Made by a program: the position numbers and the translations under genes | Assembly (NCBI RefSeq): GCF_042477335.2 | Contig: NC_091245.1 | Span: forward strand, 112,936,501-113,000,500 | From: Ovis canadensis | Lineage: Eukaryota; Chordata; Mammalia; Artiodactyla; Bovidae | Direction of reading: 5' to 3' | DNA: 64,000 bases | Part shown: positions 43,678-64,000 of the stretch, one piece after another | Layout of the letters: every line of letters starts with the position of its first letter | Numbering within the stretch: the stretch's first letter is position 1 | The notes under the pieces: generated by a model | The model's input: only the letters and a program-made list of their open reading frames with translations | The model's database searches: none | Told to the model about the DNA's origin: nothing

Positions 43678-45386
43678 CAGTTCAGTTCAGTTCAGTCTCT
43701 GAGTCATGCCCAACTCTTTGCAACCCCATGGACTGCAGCACGCCAAGCCCCCCATCCATCACCAACTCCCAGAGTTTACTCAAATTCATGTCCATTGAGT
43801 CAGTGATGCCATTCAACCATCTCATTCTCTGTCATCCCCCTCTACTCCAGCCTTCAATCTTTCCCAGCATCAGGGTCTTTTCCAAGGAGTTAGTTCGCAT
43901 CAGGTGGCCAAAGTATTGGAGCTTCAGCTTCAGCATCAGTCCTTCCAATGAATATTCAGGACTGATCTCCTTCAGAATGGACTGGTTGGATCTCCTTGCA
44001 GTCCAAGGTACTCTCAAGAGTCTTCTCCAACACCACAGTTCAAAAGCATTAATTCTTCCATGCTCAGCTTTCTTTATAGTCCAACTCTCACATCCATACA
44101 TGACTACTGGAAAAACCATAGCCTTGACTAGATGGACCTTGCTGGCAAAATAATGTCTCTGCTTTTGAATATCCTATCTATGTTGGTCATAACTTTCCTT
44201 CCAAGGAGTAAGCGTCTTTTAACTTCATGGCTGCAGTCACCATCTGCAGTGATTTTGGAGCCCCCAAAAACTAAAGTCTGACACTGTTTCCACTGTTTCT
44301 GCATCTATTTCCCAGGAAGTGATGGGACCGGATGTCCTGATCTTTGTTTTCTGAATGTTGAGCTTTAAGCCAACTTTTTCACTCTCCTCTTTCACTTTCA
44401 TCAAGAGGCTCTTTGTTTCTTCTTCACTTTCTGCCATGAGTGATGTCATCTGCATATCTGAGGTTATTGATATTTCTCCCAGCAATCTTGATTCTAGCTT
44501 CTGCTTCATCCAGCTCAGGATTTCTCATGATGTATTCTGCATATAAGTTAAATAAGCAGGGTGACAATATGCAGCCTTGATGTACTCCTTTTCCTATTTG
44601 GAACCAATGTGTTGTTCCATGTCCAGTTCTAACTGCTGATTTCTGACCTGTATACAGATTTCTCAAGAGGCAGGTCAGGTGATCGGATATTCCCATCCTT
44701 TTTAGAATTTTTCACAGTTTATCATGATCCACACAGTCAAAGGCTATGGCATAGTCAATAAAGCAGAAATAGATATTTTTCTGGAATTCTCTTGCTTTTT
44801 CAATGATCCAGCAGATATTGGCAATTTGATCTCTGGTTCCCCTGCCTTTTCTAAATCCATCTTGAACATCTGGAAGTTCACGGTTCATGTATTGTTAAAG
44901 CTCAGCTTGGAGAATTTTGAGCATTACTTCACTAGCGTGTGAGATGGGTGCAATTGGGCAGTAGTCTGAGCATTCTTTGGCATTGCCTTTCATTGGGAAT
45001 AGAATGAAAACTGACCTTTTCCAGTCCTGTAGCCACTGCTGAGTTTTCCAAATTTGCTGGCATATTAAGTCAGCAGTTCCACAGCATCATCTTTCAGGAT
45101 CTGAAATAGCTCAACTGGAATGCCATCACCTCCACTAGCTTTGTTCATAGTGATGCTTCCTAAGTCCCACTTGACTTCACATTACAAGATGTCTGGGTCT
45201 AGGTGAGTGATCACACCATCATGGTTATCTGGGTCATGAAGATCTTTTCTGTATACTTCTTCTGTGTATTCTTGCCACCTTTTCTTCATATCTTCTGCTT
45301 CTGTTAGGTCCATACCATTTCTGTCATTTACTGAGCCCATCTTTGCATGAAATGTTCCCTTTGTATATCTAATTTTCTTGAATTAG
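43678..45386 (-). mobile_element. BovB LINE inside L1, antisense, 1.7 kb
   Basis: Antisense BovB from the 3' terminus back to the endonuclease-RT linker (text for AKMGSVNDRNGMDLT near 45330). Frames show GVHQGCILSPCLFNLYAEYI and SDHLTCLLRNLYTGQ. Bounded by a perfect 12-nt target duplication AGCTAGCATCAT (43666-43677 and 45387-45398) lying in L1. The RT frame is interrupted in several places. Confidence 0.95.
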
Positions 45387-46338
45387 AGCTAGCATCATAC
45401 TCAGTGGTGAAAAGCTGAAAGCATTCCCTCTGAGATCACGAACAAGACAAGACAGGACAAGGATGTCCATTCTCACCACTTTTATTCAGCACAGTTTTGG
45501 AGGTTAGCTGTAGCAATCAGAGAAGAAAAAGAAGTAAAGTGAATCCAAATTGGAAAACAAGAAGTTGAACTGTCAATTTTTGCAGAGGACATGATACTCT
45601 ACATAGAAGATCCTAAAGATGCTATCAGAAAACTACTAGAGCTCATCAATGAATTTGGTAAAGTTGCAGGCTACAAAATTAATACACAGAAATCTATTGT
45701 ATTTTTATACACTAACAGCGAAAGATCAAAAAGAGAAATTCAAGAAGCAATTCCATTTACCATCGCATCAAAAAAATAAAATACCTAGGAATAAATCTAC
45801 CTAAGGAGACAAAAACCTGTGCTTCGAAAACTATAAGATGCTGATGAAAAAAATCAAAGAAGACATAAACAAATGGAAAGATACACCATGATCATGGATT
45901 GGGAGAATCAATATTCACAAAATGACTATACTACCCAAGGAAATCTACAGATTCAAAGCAACCCCTGTCAAATTACCAATGGCAGTTTTCACAGAACATG
46001 AACCAAAAAAAGTCTCAAAATTTATATAGAAACACATAAGACCCCAAATAGCCAAAGCAATCTTGAAAAAAGAAAAATGGAACTGTAGGAATCAAGCTCC
46101 CTGATTTCAGGCTATGCTACAAAGCTACAGTCATCAAAACAGTGTGGTACTGGCACAAAAATAGAAATATAGCTCAATGGAACAGGATAGAAAACCCAGA
46201 AATAAGCTCATGCACCTATAGTCTAGCTAATTAATCAGATTAAATTAATCTATGATAAAGGAGCCAAGACTACACAATGTTGGAAAGATATGGAAAAAAC
46301 ATAAATGCCCATCCACAGAGGAATGGATAAAGAAGATA

Positions 46339-46405
46339 TATGTGATAGATAGATAGATAGAGATAGATAGAGTTAGGATGTCATACATATATGTGTGTAT
46401 ATACA
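46339..46405. repeat. GATA and TA/CA microsatellites in L1
   Basis: An interrupted GATA run (46345-46372) is followed by TATATGTGTGTATATACACACAC-type alternating sequence, an expanded low-complexity point within the L1 3' region. Confidence 0.8.
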
Positions 46406-46556
46406 CACACAATGGAATATTACTACTCAGCCACTAAAAAGAATGAAATAATGCCATTTTCAGCAACATGGATGGACCTAGAGAGTGTCATATTGAGTGA
46501 AGTAAGACAGACAGAGAAGGAGAAATATCATATCCCTTCTATGTGGAATCTAAGCA

Positions 46557-47090
46557 ACATTGCATAGGAACCTGGAATGTTAGGTCAATGAAACAAGGCA
46601 AACTGGAAATGGTCAAACAAGAGATGGCAAGAGTGAACATTGACATTCTAGGAATCAGCAAACTAAAATGGACTGAAATGGGTGAATTTAACTCATATGA
46701 TCATTATATCTAAGAACTGATGCTTTTGAACTGTGGTGTTGGAGAAGACTCTTGAGAGTCCCTTGGACTGCAAGGAGATCGAACCAGTCCATTCTACAGG
46801 AGATCAGTCCTGGGTGTTCCTGGGAAGGAATGATGCTAAAGCTGAAACTCCAGTATTTTGGCCACATCATGCAAAGAGTTGACTCATTGGAAAAGACTCT
46901 GCTGCTAGGAGGGATTGGGGGCAGGAGAAGAAAGGGACGACAGAGGATGAGACGGCTGGATGGCATCACTGACTCGATGGACGTGAGTTTGAGGAACTCC
47001 AGGAGTTGCTGATGGACAGGGAGGCCTGGCATGCTGCAATTCATGGGGTTGCAAAGAGTTGGACACGACTGAGCAACTGAACTGAACTGA
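46557..47090 (+). mobile_element. Internally deleted BovB in L1
   Basis: A 5' endonuclease piece (46557-46711: KLEMVKQEMARVNIDILGIS, then LKWTEMGEFNSYDHYI) is joined directly to the 3' tail (from 'AAGAACTGATGCTTTTGAAC' to CTGAACTGAACTGA). About 2 kb of element is missing between them while orientation is kept. L1 sequence lies on both sides. Confidence 0.88.
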
Positions 47091-47419
47091 AAAAGAAATT
47101 ATACAAATGAACTTATTTGCAAAGTAGGAAGAGACAGACATAGAAAATGAACTCATAGTTGCTGTCGCCTATAGTAAATGCTGCACTTTCCTTCACCACA
47201 ACCCTATGTCAGTAGACAGGTTTTTCTGCACACAAGGCATAAGACTCAATCTTGGTTCAGCAACACCTTGACATGAGGAGAGAGAAATAAGGCAAGAAAT
47301 AACAAAAGTAAGTAGAGAAAGGAAAAATAAATAAGCAGTAAGGAAAATCAGGAATGAGCTAACAAGGAATAAAGATTTAATAAAGAGGTGATAAAAAGAA
47401 GATACTAGGGAGGGAAATG

Positions 47420-47671
47420 CAATTGACCCTGGAACAAAGCAGGTTTGAACTAGACTGGTCCACTTACACATAGATTTTTTATTCCAATATTAAAAAATAT
47501 AGTCTACACAATTTGTGACTCATTGAATTTGCAGATGTTGGCCACAAACACAGAGGAACCTCAGATATGGAGGTACTATGGGTACAGATGATCAACTATA
47601 ATTTATACGTAGATTTTAGATTGTGAGAAGAGTTGGCCCACAACCCACACATAGTTAAAGGGTCGACTGTA
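47420..47671. repeat. Tigger/MER-like DNA transposon relic, unit 3
   Basis: Ends CAATTGACCCTGGAACAA and AGGGTCGACTGTAC form imperfect inverted repeats. Same element and position as in units 1 and 2. Confidence 0.65.
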
Positions 47672-47674
47672 CAT

Positions 47675-47785
47675 GATGGCAACCCACTCCAGTATTCTTG
47701 CCTGGAGAATCCCATGGACAGAGGAGCCTGGTGGGGTAGAGTCCATGGGTCGCAAAGAGTTGGACACAACTAAGCGACTTCACTT
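47675..47785 (+). repeat. Bov-A SINE, short
   Basis: A sense Bov-A body from 'GATGGCAACCCACTCCAGTA' to 'TTGGACACAACTAAGCGACT'. It lies between the transposon relic and the VDAC2 retrocopy of unit 3 and is absent from units 1 and 2. Confidence 0.88.
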
Positions 47786-47794
47786 TTCAACTAC

Positions 47795-48920
47795 CATTCA
47801 AATCAGGTTTAGCCAAGAGCAACCACAAGGTTTTCACTTCACCCTCCAGCGAGGACAGCTGCCGCCCAGCCCATAACAAGCCCATGGCCTCAGCTGTGGC
47901 TGCAGCTTCCCCTCAGTAGACACCAGACGACTTCTCAGTCTTGCCATTGAGACCTACACGCTGATCTGTGTGTAAACAATGTGTATTCCTCTGTCGTGAG
48001 GTGACATTGGAAAATCTGTCAGAAATATTTTCAAGGGAGGACTGGTTTGGGGTTGTCTGGATGTGGAAACAAAATCACGCACTGCCACGACATTCTCAAC
48101 ATTTGGACCATCTAACACAGACACAGGCCACGTGCCCGGCAGCTAGAGCCAGTATCCATCCTGCATGACCCATCACAGAGCAGTGCAACACTGATGGCAC
48201 TCTGAGAGCAGAATCCAAGTAAAATGAAGACAGATTTGTCAAGGCCTGGATCTGAGTTTGGTACTACCTTCTCTCACCAACACAGTAAAGAAAAAGGGCA
48301 AAATCAAGTCTTCTTACAAGAGAGAGTCAATAAACCTTGGCTGTGATATTAACTTGGGTTTTGCTGGACCTGCGATCCATGGTTCAGCTCTCCTTGACGG
48401 TGAGGGCTGTTTTGACTGTGAGGGCTGGCTTGCTGGGTTCCAGCCCATGACCTGGTACAGTGCCAAATCCAACCTGACAAGGAATAACTTTGCAGTGCAG
48501 TGAAGGACTGGGGACTTCCAGCTGCATGCTACGGAGTGATTCGGGGGACAGAATTTGGAGGATCAGTTTAACAAAAAGAATACGAAGATCTTGACAGTCA
48601 AGTGAATGTTGCTTGGATACTAGGTATCATATCAGCTGCACTCATGTGGGTATTCCAGCTAAATATCAGTTGGATCCCATTGCTTCTGTTTCTGCAAAAG
48701 TCAACAATTCTGGTTCACATGGAATGAGCTACATTTAGATGGTGTGTCTGGTGTGAAGCTGACGTGTCTTCTGGTAAACAGGAAGAGCATTACTGTTGGA
48801 GGCCATAAACTTGGAGTTTCTCTGGGGTGGGAGGTTTATCTAAATGTAGAAACCTCTAGGAAGAGATATCAGAAGAGGGGTCTTGATACAATTCCCCTGT
48901 GACCAGTAGGCTTCGTTTTC
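47795..48920 (+). pseudogene. VDAC2: VDAC2 processed pseudogene, unit 3
   Basis: The best preserved of the three retrocopies. Text at 47975-48060 gives VYSSVVR-shifted N-terminal sequence (original SYADLGKxARDIFxKGxGFG and KLDVETKS). 48258-48503 reads KKKGKIKSSYKRESINLGCD, then GFAGPAIHGSALLDGEG and EGWLAGFQPM; 48525-48560 gives the GTEFGGSV strand; 48775-48850 gives the NRKSITVGGHKLGVSLGWEV end. A local repeat of the 'GTGAGGGCTG' text around 48400 adds codons. Frameshifts and stops make it non-coding. Confidence 0.88.
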
Positions 48921-49224
48921 CCTCTCCTGATCCCCAGTCATCAAAAGGATAATCAAAGGATAATCTACAAAAGAACTGTATTTTTTAAGTGTGGACAATT
49001 TTAAGTAAAACGGCTATCTAGCTAAATAGAAATTACCTATATAGTTACCAAGGCTGCAGTCCTCCAGTCACCTATGCATTATTTAGTCAGTGAAGAAATT
49101 AATCAGATGATCTATGAAAGAAATGGAGCTTTATTCAAGCTAAACTGAGGATGGTAACCCAGGAACAGCCTCTCAAAAAGCTCCAGAAACTGTTCTACCA
49201 GTTTTAGGTCTGCGCCTGGTTGTA

Positions 49225-49590
49225 CAGGTTTTCTCTTTTCATGTATTTACTTATTCTGGCTGTGCTAGGCCTTGGTTGCTGCTCACAGGCCTTCTCTAGC
49301 TGCAGCGGCCAGTGGGGGCTGCCCTCTAGTGGTGATGCACAGGCTTCGCACTGTGGTGGCCGCTCGGGTTGTGGAGCATGGGCGCTGGAGCATGCGGGCT
49401 TCGGTAGTTGCAGCTCTCAGGCTCAGAAGGCACAGCTCCCAGGCTCCAGAGCTTGGGCTCGGTAGTTGTGGCACATGGCTTAAGTGCCCCATAGCAAGTG
49501 AACTCTTCCTGGAGCGGGGATCAAACCCATGTCCTCTGCACTGGCAGGCAGATTCTTTACCACTGGTCCACCAAGGAAGTCCTATATAGG
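49225..49590 (-). repeat. CHR-type tRNA SINE, antisense
   Basis: 'GGCTGTGCTAGGCCTTGGTTG' followed by repeated GGGCT/AGTTGTGGC motifs ends with 'ACTGGCAGGCAGATTCTTTA' and CCACCAAGGAAGTCC, the reverse complement of the tRNA-like head. This is the long cetartiodactyl CHR SINE. The 105-codon ORF across it is repeat-derived. Confidence 0.8.
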
Positions 49591-50005
49591 TTTATGAGAT
49601 AGACGGCTGTACATTAAACGATGTAGAGAGTTTGCAAACTCCTGATCTCTAAGTGCAAAGTGATGGGGCATGGTGACCCCTTATGAGTTCAAGAAGGAAT
49701 GTTGCCTATTAAGGAGTTGCCTCGGTGCTAGGAGAATGACTGAGCAAGTATTTCTGCCAAGACAGAGGTTTGGTGGATGCATAAGGCTGATAAACAATGC
49801 ACAGTAGAGGAGACCCAAGAGGCCAAGGGGTGGAGAAAGTTTTATGCTTAAATGTTCTTGACTTCTCTTAGAATATGAATTTCTATTTCATCATTTTAAA
49901 TACATAAAATTATTAAATACTTGGGGCCGATAATGAAATATTTTTTGTGAAATTTTTAAACACATTTTCTTACATTTTTCTTTTTGCCCTCAGCTACAAA
50001 TGTTC
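49591..50005. other. Non-coding spacer in unit 3
   Basis: No gene is seen. The sequence on both sides of the CHR SINE (49105-49225 and 49590-49870) may be one older repeat interrupted by it; family not identified. Confidence 0.35.
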
Positions 50006-50242
50006 CAGTACTTTGGCCACCTCACACGAAGAGTTGACTCATTGGAAAAAGACTCTGATGATGGGAGGGATTGGGGGCAGGAGGAGAAGGGGATGACAGA
50101 GGATGAGATGGCTGGATGGCATCACTGACTCAATGGGCGTGAGTCTGAGTGAACTTCGGGAGTTGGTGATGGACAGAGAGGCCTGGCATGTTGCGATTCA
50201 TGGGGTCACAAAGAGCCGGACACGACTGAGCGACTGAACTGA
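50006..50242 (+). mobile_element. BovB LINE, short 3' end
   Basis: A 237-nt sense BovB tail ending CGACTGAACTGA, bounded by the perfect duplicate ACAAATGTTC (49996-50005 and 50243-50252). Confidence 0.93.
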
Positions 50243-50295
50243 ACAAATGTTCAGAAACTCAGAATATCAATACTCTACAAATGAAGCAAGTCCTG

Positions 50296-50490
50296 TGTCC
50301 AGGGTTTCTCAAACACACTACTGACATTTCAGATCACATCACTCTCCATTTGAGGGAGGGGTCCTGTGCAATGAATGCTGTTTCACAGCAGCCATGGCCT
50401 CTATCCAGTGGCACTCCAGCCCCACAACATCACCTCCCAGTCAAGAAAATGTCTCCAAATGTTCCCAGGTGTTCGCTGGGGGTAGGGTCT
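50296..50490 (-). repeat. MER5A-like hAT relic, unit 3
   Basis: CCAGGGTTTCTCAAACACAC, then 'TCCTGTGCAATGAATGCTGT', 'CAGTGGCACTCCAGCCCCAC' and 'AAAATGTCTCCAAATGTTCC' follow the MER5A consensus order in antisense. Counterpart of 8984-9120. Confidence 0.65.
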
Positions 50491-50808
50491 CCAGGTAAAT
50501 ACTGTGGGAGACACATTTAATACTAAAAACATTATTCATTATTTATCTCAAATTAAGTGTAGGTGAGTCTCCTTTATTTTTATTTGCTCAATCTGGCAGT
50601 CCTCCTGAGACACAACAGCACCTTCATCTCCTCCATCTCCCACCCTATTTGAGAATCACTGCTCTAATCCACAAGGAGCAATGGGGAAAGAGTACAGTGA
50701 TGGGAGGTGAGGAAAGTTATGATCAGATTTGCGTTTTGAACAAAACAGAATAAAATACTGCACTCGGCTCATAGCCAGAACTGCTATCATCGAATTCGCA
50801 TTGTACAG

Positions 50809-50810
<2 letters not shown>

Positions 50811-50864
<54 letters not shown>

Positions 50865-50955
50865 AAGTCACTTCAGTCGTGTCCAACTCCATGCAACCCC
50901 ATGGATGGCAGCCCACCAGGCTCCCCCCATCCCTAGGATTCTCATGCAGAGACCT
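50811..50955 (-). repeat. (GCT)18 microsatellite plus Bov-A2 SINE
   Basis: An uninterrupted run of 18 GCT triplets (50811-50864) is followed by antisense Bov-A2 (AAGTCACTTCAGTCGTGTCC to about 50955). The triplet is the expanded AGC tail that this SINE family carries. Confidence 0.93.
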
Positions 50956-52232
50956 GATTCAATGTGTGGCTCTGTTGTTGAGTAAGCAACTGAAGATGGG
51001 AGCCCAGATCCTGCCATTCACATCCTTGGGGAGTGTGATACTGATTTACACTAACTATCAATTTTGTTTTCATTGTGTTTCTGGCACTGAGTTCCTAAAA
51101 CCCTTGGATTTCTAAAGTGATCAGAGCAAAAAGGCAAAAAACAAAACAAAAAAAGAAAGGTTTCTTGTGTTGTGTGAATGAAGGAACTTTTGGATCACAC
51201 CTAAGGAGGTAGGCTGGTTGCCAGGTGACTAACCACATGTTTAAAGGGTTAGAACTATCAGTACTACAAACCCTTACCCTCCTGGAGGGAAGAAGGGCTG
51301 GAGATGGAAACAATTGACCTGGTAAATGATTAAGTCAATCATGCCTATGTAATGAAGACTTCGTTAAAAAAGAAAAGAAACCCAAAGCAGTGTGTTCAGA
51401 GGGTTCTGGATTGGAGAACAGATAGGAGAATCGGGATTGGTGATGCGCTGAGAGAGCATTGCATCTCCTTACACTGGCGCCACACTGCACCCTAAGCATC
51501 TCTTACATAGGGCAGCTCCCAATTTTTATCTTTATATAATAGACCAATCACCAGCTGTTTCTGAGTTCTGTGAGCCACTCTAACAAATTAGTGGAACCAA
51601 AGAAGGGATTCATTGGACCTTCAAATATATAGCCGGTCCTTCCGGACTTGCAACTGGTGTCTGAAGTGGGGGATCCAGGGGGCAGATGCAAGGACTGAGC
51701 CATTCACACGTGGGATCTGAGGACTTCTCATAGTAGATTGGGTCAACACTGAGTGGAATTGTACGACCTCCACCTAGCTGTCAGTGCATTTCTTGGAGCT
51801 GAGACAACCCTCCCCAACACACACACATTGCAATTCATACTAGAATCATTTTAAGGACAATGTCTTAACTGTCAAAGCTAGAGAAATAAAGGAAATAGGT
51901 ACTCTCAACTATCCAACTTTTTTCCTACAGAATCTAAATAATACTCATCTTTTCTTCATTATGTTTCCTTTGAGAGCTTGATTTGACTAGCCAATAACCA
52001 TATGGCAGGAAAAATGAATGAGAAAAACTTTACCTTGCTCCTCAGTCTTGCTCAGGATTTGCCTAGAAAGACGGGCAAACTTGTGTTCTTAGACCTGAGA
52101 CTAGGAGTTCCCAACTCAGAAAGTCTAAATCAAAAGTCACCAGAATAAGAGGCATTATTTTAATACATCTTCCAGGGGTCAGTCAATTTTTAAAAAGAAT
52201 TCAAAAAATCTTAAGAGTCACAAATGATGTAA
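50956..52232. other. Downstream flank of intelectin copy C
   Basis: From about 51560 this is collinear with 24900-25616 (unit 2). The upstream part (50956-51500) shows no gene or clear repeat. Confidence 0.45.
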
Positions 52233-52238
52233 TTTATT
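52233..52238 (-). promoter_or_regulatory. Poly(A) signal of intelectin copy C
   Basis: AATAAA on the minus strand, about 90 nt beyond the stop codon, aligned with the signals of copies A and B. Confidence 0.75.
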
Positions 52239-52329
52239 CTCCTTTCCTTGTTGGAAAAAATGGAAGCATTTTTCCATCTCTGAGTTTCTGGACTTAGGAG
52301 CTGGGTTCCACGTCTCATACACTCAGGTC

Positions 52330-62841
<10,512 letters not shown>

Positions 62842-63970
62842 AGCAGCCTGTCGGGACGGACGGACCTCACGGTTCTCCCCTGCAGCCTGTCCTCCTCCCG
62901 CCTCAGTCAGATGCTCTCGGGCCTCACACACCTCCATCAGGTCTCATCCTTCCAGTCTCTCCTGAGACTTCTCCGTGAAGCCCGCCTTGACACCCCCACC
63001 CCCTGGAGAAGCTGATGGATACTCTCCTGTCCTACTAAGGCCTTTTTCCAACCCCTAATTATGTGATGTCACACTGTCATCTCATTCTTTTATTTGTTTG
63101 GGGTTAGAAATAATTGAAAATTTACAGAATATCATAAAAATAAAAATAGTTCATAAACACAAATATAGCATTTACCTAGATCCACCTGTGGTTTACATTA
63201 TCATATATACCCTCTCTGTATTCATACACAAACTTACACAACACTTTTTTTCTGAGCAAAGGCTCGTTCCCATAGGTAAGTCTGTATTTTATTAATAGAG
63301 ATATTCTCTTATATCACCACAGTGCAATTACCATTCACTCTTTTCAGTGGAGCAGTGTATCTTGCTAGGGTCCACCAGCCTGGGAGTTCCACTCAGCTCA
63401 ACTAGCATCCATAATAAACTGAAATTTCTCTGGCTTTCATTCCCTCCCAGTATTAGGACATTTCTTGTCCACATCTGAAGCCCACAATCCCCAGGGTATG
63501 TTCTACACCTACTTACAATGTTCTACAGCCCCATTCCACACCCATGCCAGCCCAATTCCTTTCAGCACTGTCCACTGCCCAGACTCTGGCTGACCACTGA
63601 CCCTATGATACCTCATTTCCACCACCTCTGCTGCTGCGGCTGCTCTGAGGGATCAGTTGCTGGTGTTCAGGACATTACTTCCTCTCATTCCTGGGCCTTC
63701 AGCAGCAACTCTGTTTGCTGTCGAAGATACAGGAGCCATCATGCTTGTTCAGTGCTGAGGAAGGCAAATGCCTTACACATACAAACCACTATCCTATCCA
63801 AGGCCTGGTATGTTATTAATAACTTACCCTTACCCGTGGACTCTACTATATCACAACCATCTAAATTTGTTTTCAGAGAGGACAGAGGTGAAGAGAGAGA
63901 TGGAGACAAGACTGATCTATCTCCCATATATCTCTACTGTTTGCTACAGCCATAGGGAAATGACCACTAA
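62842..63970. other. 5' flank of intelectin copy C
   Basis: Collinear with 33490-34211 and 34760-35215 upstream of copy B. It should contain the promoter. No TATA box is obvious. Shared sequence breaks at about 63971, where a BovB begins. Confidence 0.45.
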
Positions 63971-64000
63971 TATGGCAGAAAGTGAAGAGGAACTAAAAAT
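63971..64000 (+). mobile_element. BovB LINE, cut by window end
   Basis: The last 30 nt (ATGGCAGAAAGTGAAGAGGA and following) match the BovB RT ORF just after the YADD motif, in sense. The element continues beyond the window. Confidence 0.75.

Larger units (their letters stand above)
42125..47165 (+). mobile_element. L1 LINE broken up by three insertions
   Basis: Sense L1 ORF2 sequence runs 42125-43357, 43628-43677, 45387-46556 and 47091-47165. Readable parts include [54 protein letters not shown], and later LYIEDPKDAIRKLLELINEF with [20 protein letters not shown]. Removing a Bov-A2 SINE and two BovB pieces restores the usual L1 order. Stops and frameshifts show it is long dead. It ends exactly where duplication unit 3 begins (about 47165). 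Confidence 0.85.

Noticed and set aside
49272-49589. 105-codon Ala/Arg-rich ORF
   Set aside because: Encoded by the antisense CHR SINE with its internal GC-rich repeats.

Overview
The window is mammalian nuclear DNA from a ruminant. The evidence is dense BovB (RTE-type) LINEs, Bov-tA and Bov-A2 SINEs, a CHR-type tRNA SINE, ruminant L1 ends and a ruminant endogenous-retrovirus LTR. The species cannot be fixed from sequence alone; cattle, sheep, goat and relatives all fit. There are no bacterial-type operons, CRISPR arrays or true RNA genes.

The host genes form an intelectin (ITLN) cluster, all on the minus strand. Copy C (about 52.3-62.8 kb) and copy B (25.7-33.5 kb) each have seven coding exons that join in frame (64+108+248+159+121+104+153 nt) with consensus splice sites. 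Their N-terminal exons look most like ITLN2. Copy A (10.2-13.9 kb) is a pseudogene: exons 4-6 and half of exon 7 are gone and exon 3 has two in-frame stops. Intelectins are secreted Ca-dependent lectins that bind exocyclic 1,2-diols on microbial glycans. Copy C keeps all the mapped ligand-site residues; copy B has Phe in place of one key His.

The cluster arose by segmental duplication. Each unit, read on the plus strand, carries a VDAC2 processed pseudogene, then an ITLN gene in reverse. Unit 1 is about 4.0-14.44 kb, unit 2 about 14.5-35.2 kb, and unit 3 about 47.17 kb to beyond the window end. A TIR-bearing DNA-transposon relic precedes VDAC2 in all three. An RPL13A retrocopy occurs only in unit 2, and several BovB and SINE insertions are private to single units, so they postdate duplication.

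The 35.2-47.2 kb spacer is almost wholly retroelements: a 5'-inverted L1, then an L1 interrupted by a SINE and two BovBs. Other structural highlights are a 5'-inverted (twin-primed) BovB at 21.4-24.8 kb, an LTR splitting a SINE at 1.7-3.3 kb, and a three-level nest (BovB in CHR SINE in old L1) inside copy C intron 7. I found no previously undescribed biological system. The most interesting points are the divergence of the intelectin copies, the start-exon difference in copy C, and an unexplained segment of about 370 bp at the 5' end of the nested BovB.
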